Position numbers and translations under genes: made by a program | Origin: Rhynochetos jubatus | Taxonomy: Eukaryota; Chordata; Aves; Eurypygiformes; Rhynochetidae | DNA length: 64,000 nt | Direction: 5' to 3' | Assembly: GCA_027574665.1 (NCBI GenBank) | Contig: CM050652.1 | Location: forward strand, 5,312,589 to 5,376,588 | In this document: in pieces, positions 1-9,030 of the stretch | Position numbering within the stretch: position 1 is the first letter of the stretch | How the letters are laid out: every line of letters starts with the position of its first letter | Notes under the pieces: generated by a model | What the model saw: only the letters and a program-made list of their open reading frames with translations | Databases searched by the model: none | What the model was told of the DNA's origin: nothing

Positions 1-149
1 CTGTTTTTCCTAATGCCTCCAGCTCTGCCGTCCTTCCTGAGGGGATGTAGTGATGTTTGCGGTACAAGCTGGACATCTTGCATGGCTATAATTATTTGGT
101 AATAGGGATAATAAAAAAGCAGAGCGTGCACCACTCTCTCCTTGGACTT

Positions 150-660
150 TCATGCTGACCTCTTGACATGCTTTACAAACATGAAGGAATGAAGTTTCAC
201 AAGCGGCCCGGGAGGTAGGGAACAGACCCCTACAAAGGAGCCCTCATGCTGCAAAACTCCAGCCAAGGAAGGTGTCAGGACGGAGGTTTGTTTCTGGGGA
301 AAGGTAATCATTGTTTTGGGAAACCTGACAACTGTGCCGGAGGAAAGAGGCTGAAGGTGCACGGACATGTGTGGGCAAGCTCCCCGCTGAAAGGGGAGAG
401 CTTCCAGTGTCGGCACCCAAATCCAACCATCAATCATACTGGGGCCATACGTACACAGCAAGCGACCAGACAGAGGCGGCACATGATGCAATGGGCACAG
501 GTGTGCAGCAGTCATCAGGGAAAGGCAGCAGGGCTTTGCATGCATAAAGCGTCTTTCCTCTGAAGTTCTCAAGGCGATTTGCAAGCATTAATTAATTCTC
601 ACAACGCCCAGGGACGGTAGGCAAGGCAGTGTCACTGGCAAATTAATTTCATAGGTAGTG
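150..660. other. CpG-bearing candidate conserved noncoding block
   Basis: This block carries roughly a dozen CpG dinucleotides in 500 bases, for example in the stretches near 205, 280, 340, 385, 412, 465 and 575, while the flanks are nearly CpG-free. It has no simple repeat and no recognised transposon signature, and it ends in a TTAATTAATT homeodomain-like core near 590. Open frames run on both strands (144 codons minus, 105 plus), but neither shows a domain, signal peptide or convincing start context. Retained CpGs in AT-rich bird DNA can mean an unmethylated regulatory element or a recently CpG-depleted exon. I favour a regulatory element at low confidence. Only cross-species alignment would decide. 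Confidence 0.3.
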
Positions 661-1904
661 TCTTTGATATCACACACTCATGTGCTCACTGTATAGGATT
701 TGATGCATTATATTATTTCCCCAACACACCTGCTGCCCTTCAGCTCTTCTATGCAGCATCCTGGATGAATTTATTTTCATTTCTATTATTATTATTGCTG
801 TTCTTGCTATTATTATTGGTGTTATTATGGCAGGGCTGGTGCTACGAAGTGGCTACATACATCCGAAGAGAAAGTCATTGCCCCAGAGAGCTCATAAACT
901 AAGCAGGCAAGATCCGTATTTGTGCAAGTCCATGCTTGCACTCCAAGAATGCCTGCTGTAAAATATCTCTGTACCTCAGCTTGTGCTGGGGTTGACAAAG
1001 ATTGGTCTGTCTGCAGGTTTTTTTGCACAGCTCTGCATTTAATTTGTCTGTGTTACGGGCTGACTGGACACAAAGATTTTCTCACCTAAAGATCTCCTGA
1101 GCTGAGAGGGTATGGTGCAGCCCTCTGAGAGCCCCATGCATTGATACTGGGTTGACATCAAGCAGATACAATATGTTCATACAGAGAATTAAATATATAC
1201 AGAGACTCCTGTCAATAAAGAACATTCTCATAGAAAATTAAATTAAGGGTTTCTTTACTTTTAACTTTCAGAGTAAGATAAATGGAAAAAGTGGAAAATG
1301 ATGTAGGTAAATTTTTCTTAATAATTGAAACTAGCAGAAAATGGAAAGTTATCAGCCAGATCTATCTGAAATTTACTGGGTTTGGGAAAAAGCATATTAC
1401 TGATTGGGACTTACTAATCAAGTGTGTCTGGCTATTTAATGTCACGCTTCAAAGTTTGTTCCTTTCTCCCCTCTTTTCTGCCTGTTGTTCCTGGTTGTTG
1501 GTTTTTTTTTTACTATCTTTTATTCATCTGTTCCTCAGTCAGGTGATCCCAGCTAGGAGATACAGATTGCTTCCCCCAGCTGGCCTAAGGCGTGCATAAA
1601 AAAATTATCCACTTTCGTTCAACAGGATATCTGACCTCTTTCTAGGTTCCAATATATCAGCGCTTTCTCATGTGTGACATAAATATTTATCTACTGGATA
1701 ACAGAATGCAAGTGCCATGGTTTACAGCTTTGCAGAGCTGACCTTCAGTTTGGAATTCACACGTTTCTTCAGTAATTTATGCTATAGGTTAACCTTACAC
1801 TTTGTCTTTTCTATCTGTGCCCTGAGGAATAACAAACAGTCCAATGTCAGTTCCAAGCAATCTGGATTCTGAATCACGTCTCTTTTGAGATTATTCTGTT
1901 CTGT
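661..1904. other. Unique AT-rich DNA, no gene seen
   Basis: AT-rich sequence with a short ATT-rich stretch (near 783-830) and a T run near 1502-1511. No transposon end, RNA gene or coding exon is recognisable. The 105-codon frame at 1282-1599 has a hydrophobic, T-run-derived C-terminal part and no domain, so I treat it as chance. Confidence 0.5.
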
Positions 1905-2215
1905 TCATTGAGACTTGAACTTCAGAGAAGAGTGAGTCTTGGTAGCATCATATCTATAGGGATATTTCACTAATTCTTCATTTGTTATTCTGAGATCTGC
2001 TAGACTGCTGATATTAACATGGCTTTTGTTTAGGCCAGGTCCTTGAATTGGAGTGTTGAATTTTGACAACTTTAATTTTTTTCTATCATTACAGATTGGT
2101 AGATCATTTGTGTAGATAGCCAATAATACAGGTGTGAGTATGCTCCTTGTGGTAAGCCATTTTGTTGTCACATTATTTCCTCCATTTCTTCCCAAGTGAA
2201 TAATGAAATAATTTG
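1905..2215 (-). pseudogene. Non-LTR retrotransposon reverse-transcriptase relic, frameshifted
   Basis: On the minus strand, 2144-2161 reads NGLPQG, and 2097-2144 reads SILTPVLLAIYTNDLP in the adjoining frame. Together they make the hallmark GLPQGSxLxPxLxxIYTNDLP segment of LINE reverse transcriptases of the Jockey/CR1-like kind, which lies just upstream of the catalytic YADD box. Exactly one base is missing at the junction (GGA-AGC has become GGAGC), so the reading frame is broken. In-frame stops also lie upstream. I cannot find a clear YADD box downstream, and the sequence after about 2090 is degraded or rearranged. The element is dead and very old. The motif differs from that of the CR1 copies in this window, so it may be another LINE clade; I cannot name the family. 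Confidence 0.72.
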
Positions 2216-2399
2216 TTTTCTAATAAAGATTGTATCAGTCACACTCTGTGATGATCTTTCAGCATGAAAAGTGTTTTGTCAGGGCATCTCATTAGCTTAG
2301 GCAAGAAAAGGAAGCAGAGATGCTACTTCTTTCTCACCAATAACATTGTGTTGAGAATACCACCAAGCTCTGGAAGATCCAGGTTCAATTCCCTCTTCT

Positions 2400-2470
2400 G
2401 CTTGAGGGGATTTGAACTTGTCTCTCCACTTCCCTGACTGCCCTAACCACTAAGCTAAAGAATATTTTAG
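2400..2470 (-). repeat. tRNA-derived SINE-like unit, copy 1
   Basis: The minus strand has a full match to the RNA polymerase III A box (TAGCTTAGTGG, 2447-2457) and B box (GTTCAAATC, 2409-2417), with starts 40 bases apart as in tRNA-derived SINEs. The internal part, GTTAGGGCA...GGAGAGACAAGTTCAAATCCC, resembles the tRNA-Asp/Glu body but does not fold into an intact cloverleaf, so this is not a working tRNA gene. A second B-box-like string (AGGTTCAATTCCC) sits opposite at 2381-2393, making a local imperfect palindrome. I recall similar strings as an ancient amniote repeat but cannot name the family. Confidence 0.55.
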
Positions 2471-2679
2471 GGCAGGGCTTTCTCAATTCCTCATATTGAA
2501 ACCATTTTACTTTGCATAGCTTAATTAAATATTCATGGGAACAGGAAGATGTCAAGCCTATGCAAATGACATATATCTTCATAGTATAGTCTTTCATTTG
2601 GGAGCAGAGGCCTGGCTTCCATTATCCACATCAATGAATACTTAAATGAAAAATACAGAAACATTAATAGAAGCAGGCA

Positions 2680-2745
2680 CAGGGACCAAGGACTTCCCCT
2701 TCCAGGTGAATACACTTACCACTAAACTAGAAAGTCATTCTCCCT
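2680..2745 (-). repeat. tRNA-derived SINE-like unit, copy 2
   Basis: This is a second minus-strand unit 270 bases away, with a perfect A-box match (TAGTTTAGTGG, 2719-2729) and a decayed B box around 2685-2693. It shares with copy 1 the order A box, GGTAAGTG-like turn, an accept-arm-like CACCTGGAAGGGGAAG stretch, then the B-box position 36 bases downstream. The sequence TCATTCTCCCTGTG adjoining it also recurs in ancient bird repeats from memory. Probably a second fossil of the same family, or two halves of one composite element. Confidence 0.45.
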
Positions 2746-3514
2746 GTGACCCAGGAAATAGTAAAATATGTTATACAAATAAAACTGCACCAGCAGGAGA
2801 ACTTCAGACAGGTCTGTCTTGAAACATTACACTGTGAATATTCACCCATAACTTGAGACTTGGGTTCAAGTTCCTTGAGAAGAAAGCCATAAGTTTTAAT
2901 TACCAAGGTGTGTACTGTCCATCCCTGGTAAAAATGAAGGGCACTGACACTATTTCTTGCTCTTGCTTGCCTGCTTAATTTTTTATGCCTCCTTAGGTGA
3001 TCAAAGGGTTGTTGTGTTGATGAATGGTGTATTTATTCTGTACAATGTTTGTTCTGTACAATATTTGAATGTTGCCTTTTTTTGCTGAGTCGGATGGTTT
3101 ATTGCCTTCTGCACTTACTTCATAATAGTAACTTTCCCACCGCTGGTAGGTTGTGCTACTGAAGGAACACTGTTGATAGCTTTATTGTATGGGAGGGTTT
3201 GACAGGGAGGAAGAGGCACCTAAAATGCATTCTTGATCTTCTATCTTTCTGGTGTCTAACCACAATGTACCTGTGTCTTGCACCCACCAGAGAAGAGCAG
3301 GTACATAATTGTATAGTTATATCAATGTATAAATGGTAGAGACCAGCATGTGGACTCACATATTGCCTTTTGGCCAATGACTTTCCCACCAATTTCTACG
3401 TAAAGTTCCTCATTATGAGTCCTAGTGAGACAGTCTGGGCAGATGAGCTTGGGAAAATCCACTAGCTAGACCTTGCAGATGAAGTAGGAGGAGGAACATT
3501 TAACATGGGCTTAT

Positions 3515-4298
3515 TGGGTTTATGTGTCAAGGTTTTGGTAGCAGAGGGACTGCAGGGTAGCTTCTGTGAGGACACCAGAAACTGCCACTATGTTGCACAA
3601 AACCAGTTCCAGTTGACTCTAGGACAGACCCACTACTAGCCAAGGCTGAGCCAATCAGCACAAGAACCCATGCTGAAGCATGCTCCTGACAGGAACTGCA
3701 GCCCATGGAGAGGATCCCAGTTTTTTCTGGCAGGACTTATGAAGTTTTGGGAGACCCACGTTTGAAGCAGCCCATTCCTGAAGGACTGTGCCCCATGAAA
3801 AGGACCCATGATGGAATAATTTGTGAAAAACTGAAACCCATGAGAAGGACCCACATTGGAGAAGTTTGTGAAGGATAGTATCTCATGGGAGGGACCCCAT
3901 GCTGGAGCAAAGCAAGGGAAGAGCATGAGGAGGAAGGAACAGCAGGAATTAAGAGCTATGAACTGATCACAGCTCCCATTCCCCATACCACCATGCAACT
4001 TTGGGGGATGAGGTAGAAGAATTGTGGGAGTGAATATGAGCCTGGGAAGACCAAGGAAGGTGTTTGTAGTTTTGTTATTATTTCTTATTATCCTGGTCTG
4101 ATTAATTGGCAATAAATTAAAATAATCTCCCATAGCAGAGTCTGTTTTGCCGATTACTATAATTGGTAAGTGATGTTCCTGTCCTTGCCTTGACCCATAA
4201 GCTTTTCATCATATTTTCTCCCCTTCTTGTGTTGAGAAAGAAGAGTGATAAGGTAGCTTGGTGGGCATCTGGCAACCAGCCAAGATCAACCCACCACA
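3515..4298 (+). mobile_element. Solo LTR of an avian ERVL-type endogenous retrovirus
   Basis: The block from about 3515 (TGGGTTTATGTGTCAAGG) to CCCACCACA at 4298 follows the order I recall for avian ERVL LTRs. There is a GTTTTGGTAGCAG...GGTAGCTTCTGTGAG head, a GACAGACCCACTACTAGCCAAGGCTGAGCC block, and a series of about 40-base imperfect direct repeats (3700-3920) built on CCCATGGRAGGACCCA...TGGAGAAGTTTGTGAAGGA. Then come a polyadenylation signal AATAAA at 4111-4116 and the tail GGTGGGCATCTGGCAACCAGCCAAGATCAACCCACCACA. It begins TG and ends CA. I see no second LTR or internal retroviral genes, so recombination has left a solo LTR. After 3660 the usual TATA-bearing stretch seems deleted. No 5-base target duplication is visible (CTTAT versus AAGGG), so the 5' boundary may be off. 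The 165-codon antisense frame inside it is an artefact. Confidence 0.85.
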
Positions 4299-5580
4299 AA
4301 GGGTTTTGTCTCTTCTCACTTTAAATATCTACAACAGATTTCGCCTTATCTGAGCTAATCATCTGGGCTGCACTAACAGTCAATGGAGAGAAACAAGACT
4401 TTTAGGAGGCAGCTCATCTCATTCTAATGTAGACATAAATACAAAGCAGATTAAATTTATCTTTTAAGTACTTCTTGCACTGTGGGCTGTTAGGGAAGCC
4501 CAGAGTGCCTAGCTCAGATATTAAGTACACCGTAGCTGTCAAGAGCTAAGGAAGATGACTCTTTCTCCAGCATTTTACTATCTCATCAAGTTTAATTGTG
4601 ATCTGTCAGTCTGATTACCCTGAAGACTTGAGATGAATATAGCTAGTGGCAGAAAAGTTTTGTGAAGGGAAAATACCGGCTGTGTCCGTAGGACATCATT
4701 TAGAGCAGTGCTGAGGGTCCCAACCTAGTAGCAGAGGGCAACACTGTGTTGTGACACTACCCCAGGTGCAGAGGCAACACTGATGCATCATCCAGGCACT
4801 GGAGTCATATTAGAAGCCCTCAGAAAAACTAATTTGATCAAGAGCAGAGTGGCACTGATACAACTGTGTTCCAGAGCGAGTCTGTTCACACTCAGTTGAG
4901 GTCTCTCTTCCTCCCTTCCTTTGTATACTGCAGAGATACCAGAGGCTTTAGGAACCTTAGACCTCATTGGCAGCTGGATCTCTAAGCTCCACAGACATGA
5001 ACCTCATTTCAAAAAGCAGCCCTTAGTTTCCCACATCCCTGTACAGCTTTGGGGCTAAGTTGTTACAGTTGTATCAGTGCTGAAAAAGAGACAGTTTTAA
5101 AGGAAACAAGTGTCTTGTTCATTGTCTGCATCTTTATCTAACTCTTCTTCTCCATTTTAATTAATATAAGATTTATTTAATAAAAATAAAACATATTTGC
5201 ATCTGGCTCTGATCTCTACTTTTTTTCCTGCGTCAGTAGATCGTACTCCTGCATTTTCATAAAGACGTGAAGAATCAGGATGTACATGAGCACACTGATA
5301 TTGCTGTTTCATCCAACAACTTGAAGGTGGTTCCCAAAGACATGATGTACCATTTCAGAAGCTGCAGAGCTGAGTCACTGACACACTGTGACTAATCTTA
5401 ATGATGTGCTTTGATTTCATAATATGTCACTATAAAGTTTGACACGTTTGGTATATTCATTTCAACATTCCAGTATATTTTCTGTTCACACAGTGAATCT
5501 ACTTAACAGGAAGACAAATATTCTATGGAAAAAAACCCCAACAAAACTCTTGAAAAAACTAGCTAATTTGCCTTTAAATT
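4299..5580. other. Unique AT-rich DNA, no gene seen
   Basis: No repeat family, coding exon or RNA gene recognised. The stretch near 5150-5205 is particularly AT-rich. Short frames near 5439-5630 show no domain. Confidence 0.5.
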
Positions 5581-5585
5581 TGTCT

Positions 5586-5665
5586 ATGGACCAAATTTTG
5601 CCCTCATCAATGGGATGCAACTTCCATTGACTTTACTATTCATATATCCAAAGGCAAAATTTATT
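5586..5665. repeat. Possible ancient sauropsid repeat fragment
   Basis: The string GGACCAAATTTTGCCCTCATCAATGGGATGCAACTTCCATTGACTTTACT resembles a very old interspersed element I recall from bird, turtle and crocodile DNA. Its mark is the pattern 'CCAAATTCTGCCCTC...CAACTCCATTGACTTCA'. The match is by pattern only, the family is not named, and chance similarity cannot be excluded. Confidence 0.3.
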
Positions 5666-5718
5666 CCTATCTATCAATCTACCTACTATTTTATCTACTA
5701 TCTGTCTGCTTAACTCTA

Positions 5719-5920
5719 TTAATTAGTTAATGTTTGTAAAACACTCAAAAGATGTAAAGCCCTATAGAAATGCTAAGTATTATAATTATTGTTATCTGAC
5801 TGCTGTATCTCTTTACCTATCTAGCTATCTACCTTCTCTATCTATTACAATAACAATAATACTTAACACTTATATAGTGTTCTTAATCTTCAAAGTACTT
5901 TACAAACATTAACTAATTAA
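5719..5920. repeat. Imperfect inverted repeat from two MIR/L2-type tails
   Basis: The left arm 5719-5794 runs from TTAATTAGTTAATGTTTGTAA to AAGTATTATAATTATTGTTA. The right arm 5851-5920 is its imperfect reverse complement, from TAACAATAATACTTAACAC to CAAACATTAACTAATTAA. Arm similarity is roughly three quarters by eye, with a TCTA-rich loop of 56 bases. Both arms carry the 'GTAAARCRCTTTGAAGAT...CTATATAARTGCTAAGTATTATTATT' pattern that ends many ancient amniote SINEs and LINEs (MIR, L2, L3-like). It could be two insertions in opposite directions, or one palindromic element. The boundary of matching extends through TTAATTAGTTAATG at both outer ends, which is more symmetric than two random insertions would give. 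Confidence 0.6.
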
Positions 5921-7680
5921 TCTAATCTAGTCATCTCGCAAACAACTCCTTTAACAAACCAGTGGTTGTTTCTGTAAAACAAAATTCTTTACAAAATAGA
6001 AGAATCATACTTTGGGGAGGGGGGTTACTTTGTTCAGGTTCGACTATGATAAGGTAATAAATATGTATAAAAGCAAAGATAGAAGGTAGATGAGAACAGC
6101 TCCATCACCAGATAACACAGAGCTTGCAACAGACAATAACATGTTGTAAGCAGCTATAGACCATGAAGAGGTCTCCTGACAGACTTATTCTTGAATTATG
6201 TGCTGTCTTACTTTTAGTATAGAGACTTCTGCTACAGAAATGTGACTTTTTTTCCTTTTTATTTACAAAGAGCCACAAAACATTTCTACCTTTTTTTTGT
6301 CCCCAGATTATTCTCTAAACAGAATCAAGACTGAGCTGAAGTTGGGCTCTCAAGTCCCAGATCTGCAAAAGCATTTAGTCATCCCTTTTTTCCTTACAGA
6401 AACAGTGGTTTCTGTGCCCCAGAATTTTCAAAATGTTCAGAAGCTGCACTGGAGCCAAGTGGTCCAAAAAACATTAGGAAAAATAGATCAGTTTCCTTTG
6501 AAAACAAATGGTCCCCTAAATACCTCTGCGGATCTTCATCTAGACTCATCTTGGGGGTTGGGTAAAGGCAGTGATGGCTGCATATATTCACAGCATCCTG
6601 GAGGCAAAAAGTAAGATCAAAAAGTATGTGCAGTTTTTTTTAGAGCAGACATAAGGTTAACTTTGTATTTCTAAGCATATGAATGTCACAGACTCAGATT
6701 AAGAACTGCTCACTGCTAGTCCTCATTGCTGAATTGTCACCTAATTGCCTGACTTGGTTTTAGACCATACTCTTCAAGAAGAATCTTCTAAAGGGAGTGG
6801 TAAGAGACCTAGCCTATGGCATTTCGCATTTGGACTACCCATCAGTTCTAGCCCTGTTGAACCTTATACATAAGGCACAGACATAAGGAAAGACTGTGCA
6901 GACCTTATGTGACTTATAACAGCACAGAGCAGAAAATGAAAGAAAAGCAAATAGAAAAAAGATTGTTTTCTACTTGATGAAAGGTCAAACTCTTTCTTTT
7001 TTCTTTTTTTCCCCTTCTTGTGGTATTTTTCTATCTGTCTTAGATATTCATCTACATAGGCAAAATGTAATGAGGCAGTTCTGGTAAGATCTAACCTAAA
7101 AAAGAGTTAGGATTCTCCACTAAGTTCCCCCAAGGCAGCCTGGCAAGCAGCTGAACTGTGACCACTACTGGACAGAGGCTTTTGTCTGTATTGAATCTAT
7201 CAAAAAAAATCTTCAACAATTTCCTAACATCTCTTCCTACAACAGCTAGGTTGACATAAAATATAATGCTCCCCAACACACACTAAAAAATCAACACAAT
7301 TTTATATTCCTTTCGCAAACTATCTTGCAGCCATAGATGCATTTTGCCAGGTACCAGCTTGAAGCACCACTATGCCCTCTTTGCCACAGCAAGAGATCTC
7401 TGAAGTACAGCTGCCTTTTGTGTAGCAGCCAGCATATAGCTGTCATCCTGCAACAGGTATGTTTGTAAATGAAAAACAAAACAAAAGTGTCATTAAAGGA
7501 AGTGACACAGGGTTGGATTCAGATTGCACGTCACTAATTTTGTTATCCAGACAAGAATGGCATATTGAGTTGGAGCAATTACAGGCAAATCAGGCTTCCA
7601 ATACAATCAATGCAATACGCCGTGTGTTTCTGTTACAAATTCAGCGAGGATGATCTGAATGTGGTTCTTGTCAGTCAGGC
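5921..7680. other. Unique AT-rich DNA, no gene seen
   Basis: Contains short T-rich stretches (6245-6300, 6995-7030) and an open frame at 6297-6614 (105 codons) without domain or conserved composition. No transposon signature recognised. Confidence 0.5.
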
Positions 7681-7684
7681 ATGG

Positions 7685-7775
7685 GAGTCAGCTGGGCTGA
7701 AATTCAGGTGATATGGGCTCAGCCACACACTCCCTGAGTAACCTTGTACACAAGACCTAATCTAACCCCTACCTT
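7685..7775 (+). repeat. MIR-like core SINE fragment
   Basis: CTCAGCCACACACTCCCTGAGTAACCTTGTACACAAGACCTAATCT resembles the MIR core and its downstream part ('CTGCCAC...CTGTGTGACCTTGGGCAAGTCACTTAA'). The spacing of the blocks is kept, but many bases differ. Ancient amniote SINEs of this class are common in bird genomes. Called from the remembered pattern only. Confidence 0.4.
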
Positions 7776-8389
7776 CATATCTTCTTTTTTCCCTGGTGGT
7801 GCACTGCATAAATACAGCGCTTTGCTCATCTTAAATGTTATACCCAACAGGGCTTGAAAAATGAAAATGTTTAGTTAAAGCTACGGCTGCAAATAAACGT
7901 GCACACAGTTAGCATCAGCTAATAAGGGATGCATTGAGATATGGGGTATATGGAAACCTAAAATTAAGGGTTGAGTTTGGAAAAAAAACCTGAGTGAAGA
8001 ATCTGGGACACTGCCGAGAAAGGGTGAGGATACCACTGTGTTGCAAAAAAGTGTTTGCAAAAGATTAAAGACCCTCATAATACACTTAGGGGGCTGACAC
8101 ATCTCAAAGGTGGATATACAGAGCTGATGCAGAATAAGGACTTTGTATCCCGTTTAGAGCAGCAGTTAAGGAATTACAAATACTTTGATTTTGTATAGGT
8201 TAGATGGGGCTCCCCCTCTCACCGTGAGCCCCGTGTTCACTGCAGTATGTCTAAACAGAAGGTCCTGTATAAATACAGACACAACTCCTCTTCCTCCCAC
8301 CTCCTCCTCCCCTCTTCTCCCCAGAAATGTTCTTGAAATGCTGCAATGGGAAGGGAAAAAACACCCCCCTTTCTCTTAGCAAACAAAAC

Positions 8390-9020
8390 CCCACATGAAG
8401 AAACACGAACCTCCCGGTTTGTTTGAATTCAAGGCACTTTACAGAGTAACTGTTACTTATACACTCTCCTTGGTGACGCAGAGGAAGACAGAACATGTTT
8501 TTAATTGCAAAGCCAAATGGTTATGCATGGGTCCTGTCATGCTTGTGAGAACTTGTTCCTCCCCAGCCCTCCCTCTCCTCCCTGCTGAAACAGCCTTGCC
8601 AAAACTCTGTTGGAGAGTGGTCACAGGGAAAACACAAAGCCTCGCAGGGATTTGGGGAGTAGACGTCAATCTGTCAGAGGTGTCACCAGAACTGGATATA
8701 TCTGCTGATCTGTTACCACTTGCTAATTATGGATTCGGCAGCTAATTGTCATAAATCTCGGTAAGAGATGTGGAATGAGACAGAGTTTTCAAAACGGTAT
8801 GGCCTGGATAGGTTTGCACTTGGCTAGTCGTGAAGCAGAAATGATCATCCCAGTGCCAGGGCTCTGCTGCTCTGTGATACCTCCATGAATACCTGTATTG
8901 TTACACGCGCCAGTTTGCTCCGAGCAGCATTTCTGACATCCCTCTGCAGAAATGGTGAGTGTCCAGGACTGGAATAAGCTGCAATTATTGAAGATTTTTG
9001 TTTAATAAACCCAGAGATGC
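8390..9020. promoter_or_regulatory. Candidate conserved regulatory block
   Basis: A 630-base stretch with about ten CpGs (near 8406, 8416, 8476, 8643, 8663, 8735, 8758, 8829, 8907, 8920) in CpG-poor surroundings. It has several homeodomain-like TAAT cores, including TTGCTAATTATGG and CAGCTAATTGTC near 8720-8750, and no simple repeat or transposon signature. The open frames on both strands here show no domain. Such texture is typical of developmental enhancers in vertebrate gene deserts. There is no direct evidence of conservation from one sequence, so this is an inference. Confidence 0.35.
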
Positions 9021-9030
9021 TGGTAGTCAC

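Noticed and set aside
2381..2460. Functional tRNA gene
   Set aside because: A and B boxes are present, but the arms do not pair into a cloverleaf, and no terminator T-run follows at the proper distance. Better explained as a SINE.
3636..4133. 165-codon minus-strand frame, longest in the window
   Set aside because: It lies antisense within the ERVL solo LTR, and its internal repetition simply reflects the LTR's ~40-base direct repeats. No domain.
5640..5850. TCTA/TATC-rich stretch as a GATA microsatellite
   Set aside because: Only scattered TATC/TCTA units with no perfect array; it mainly forms the loop and flank of the inverted repeat.
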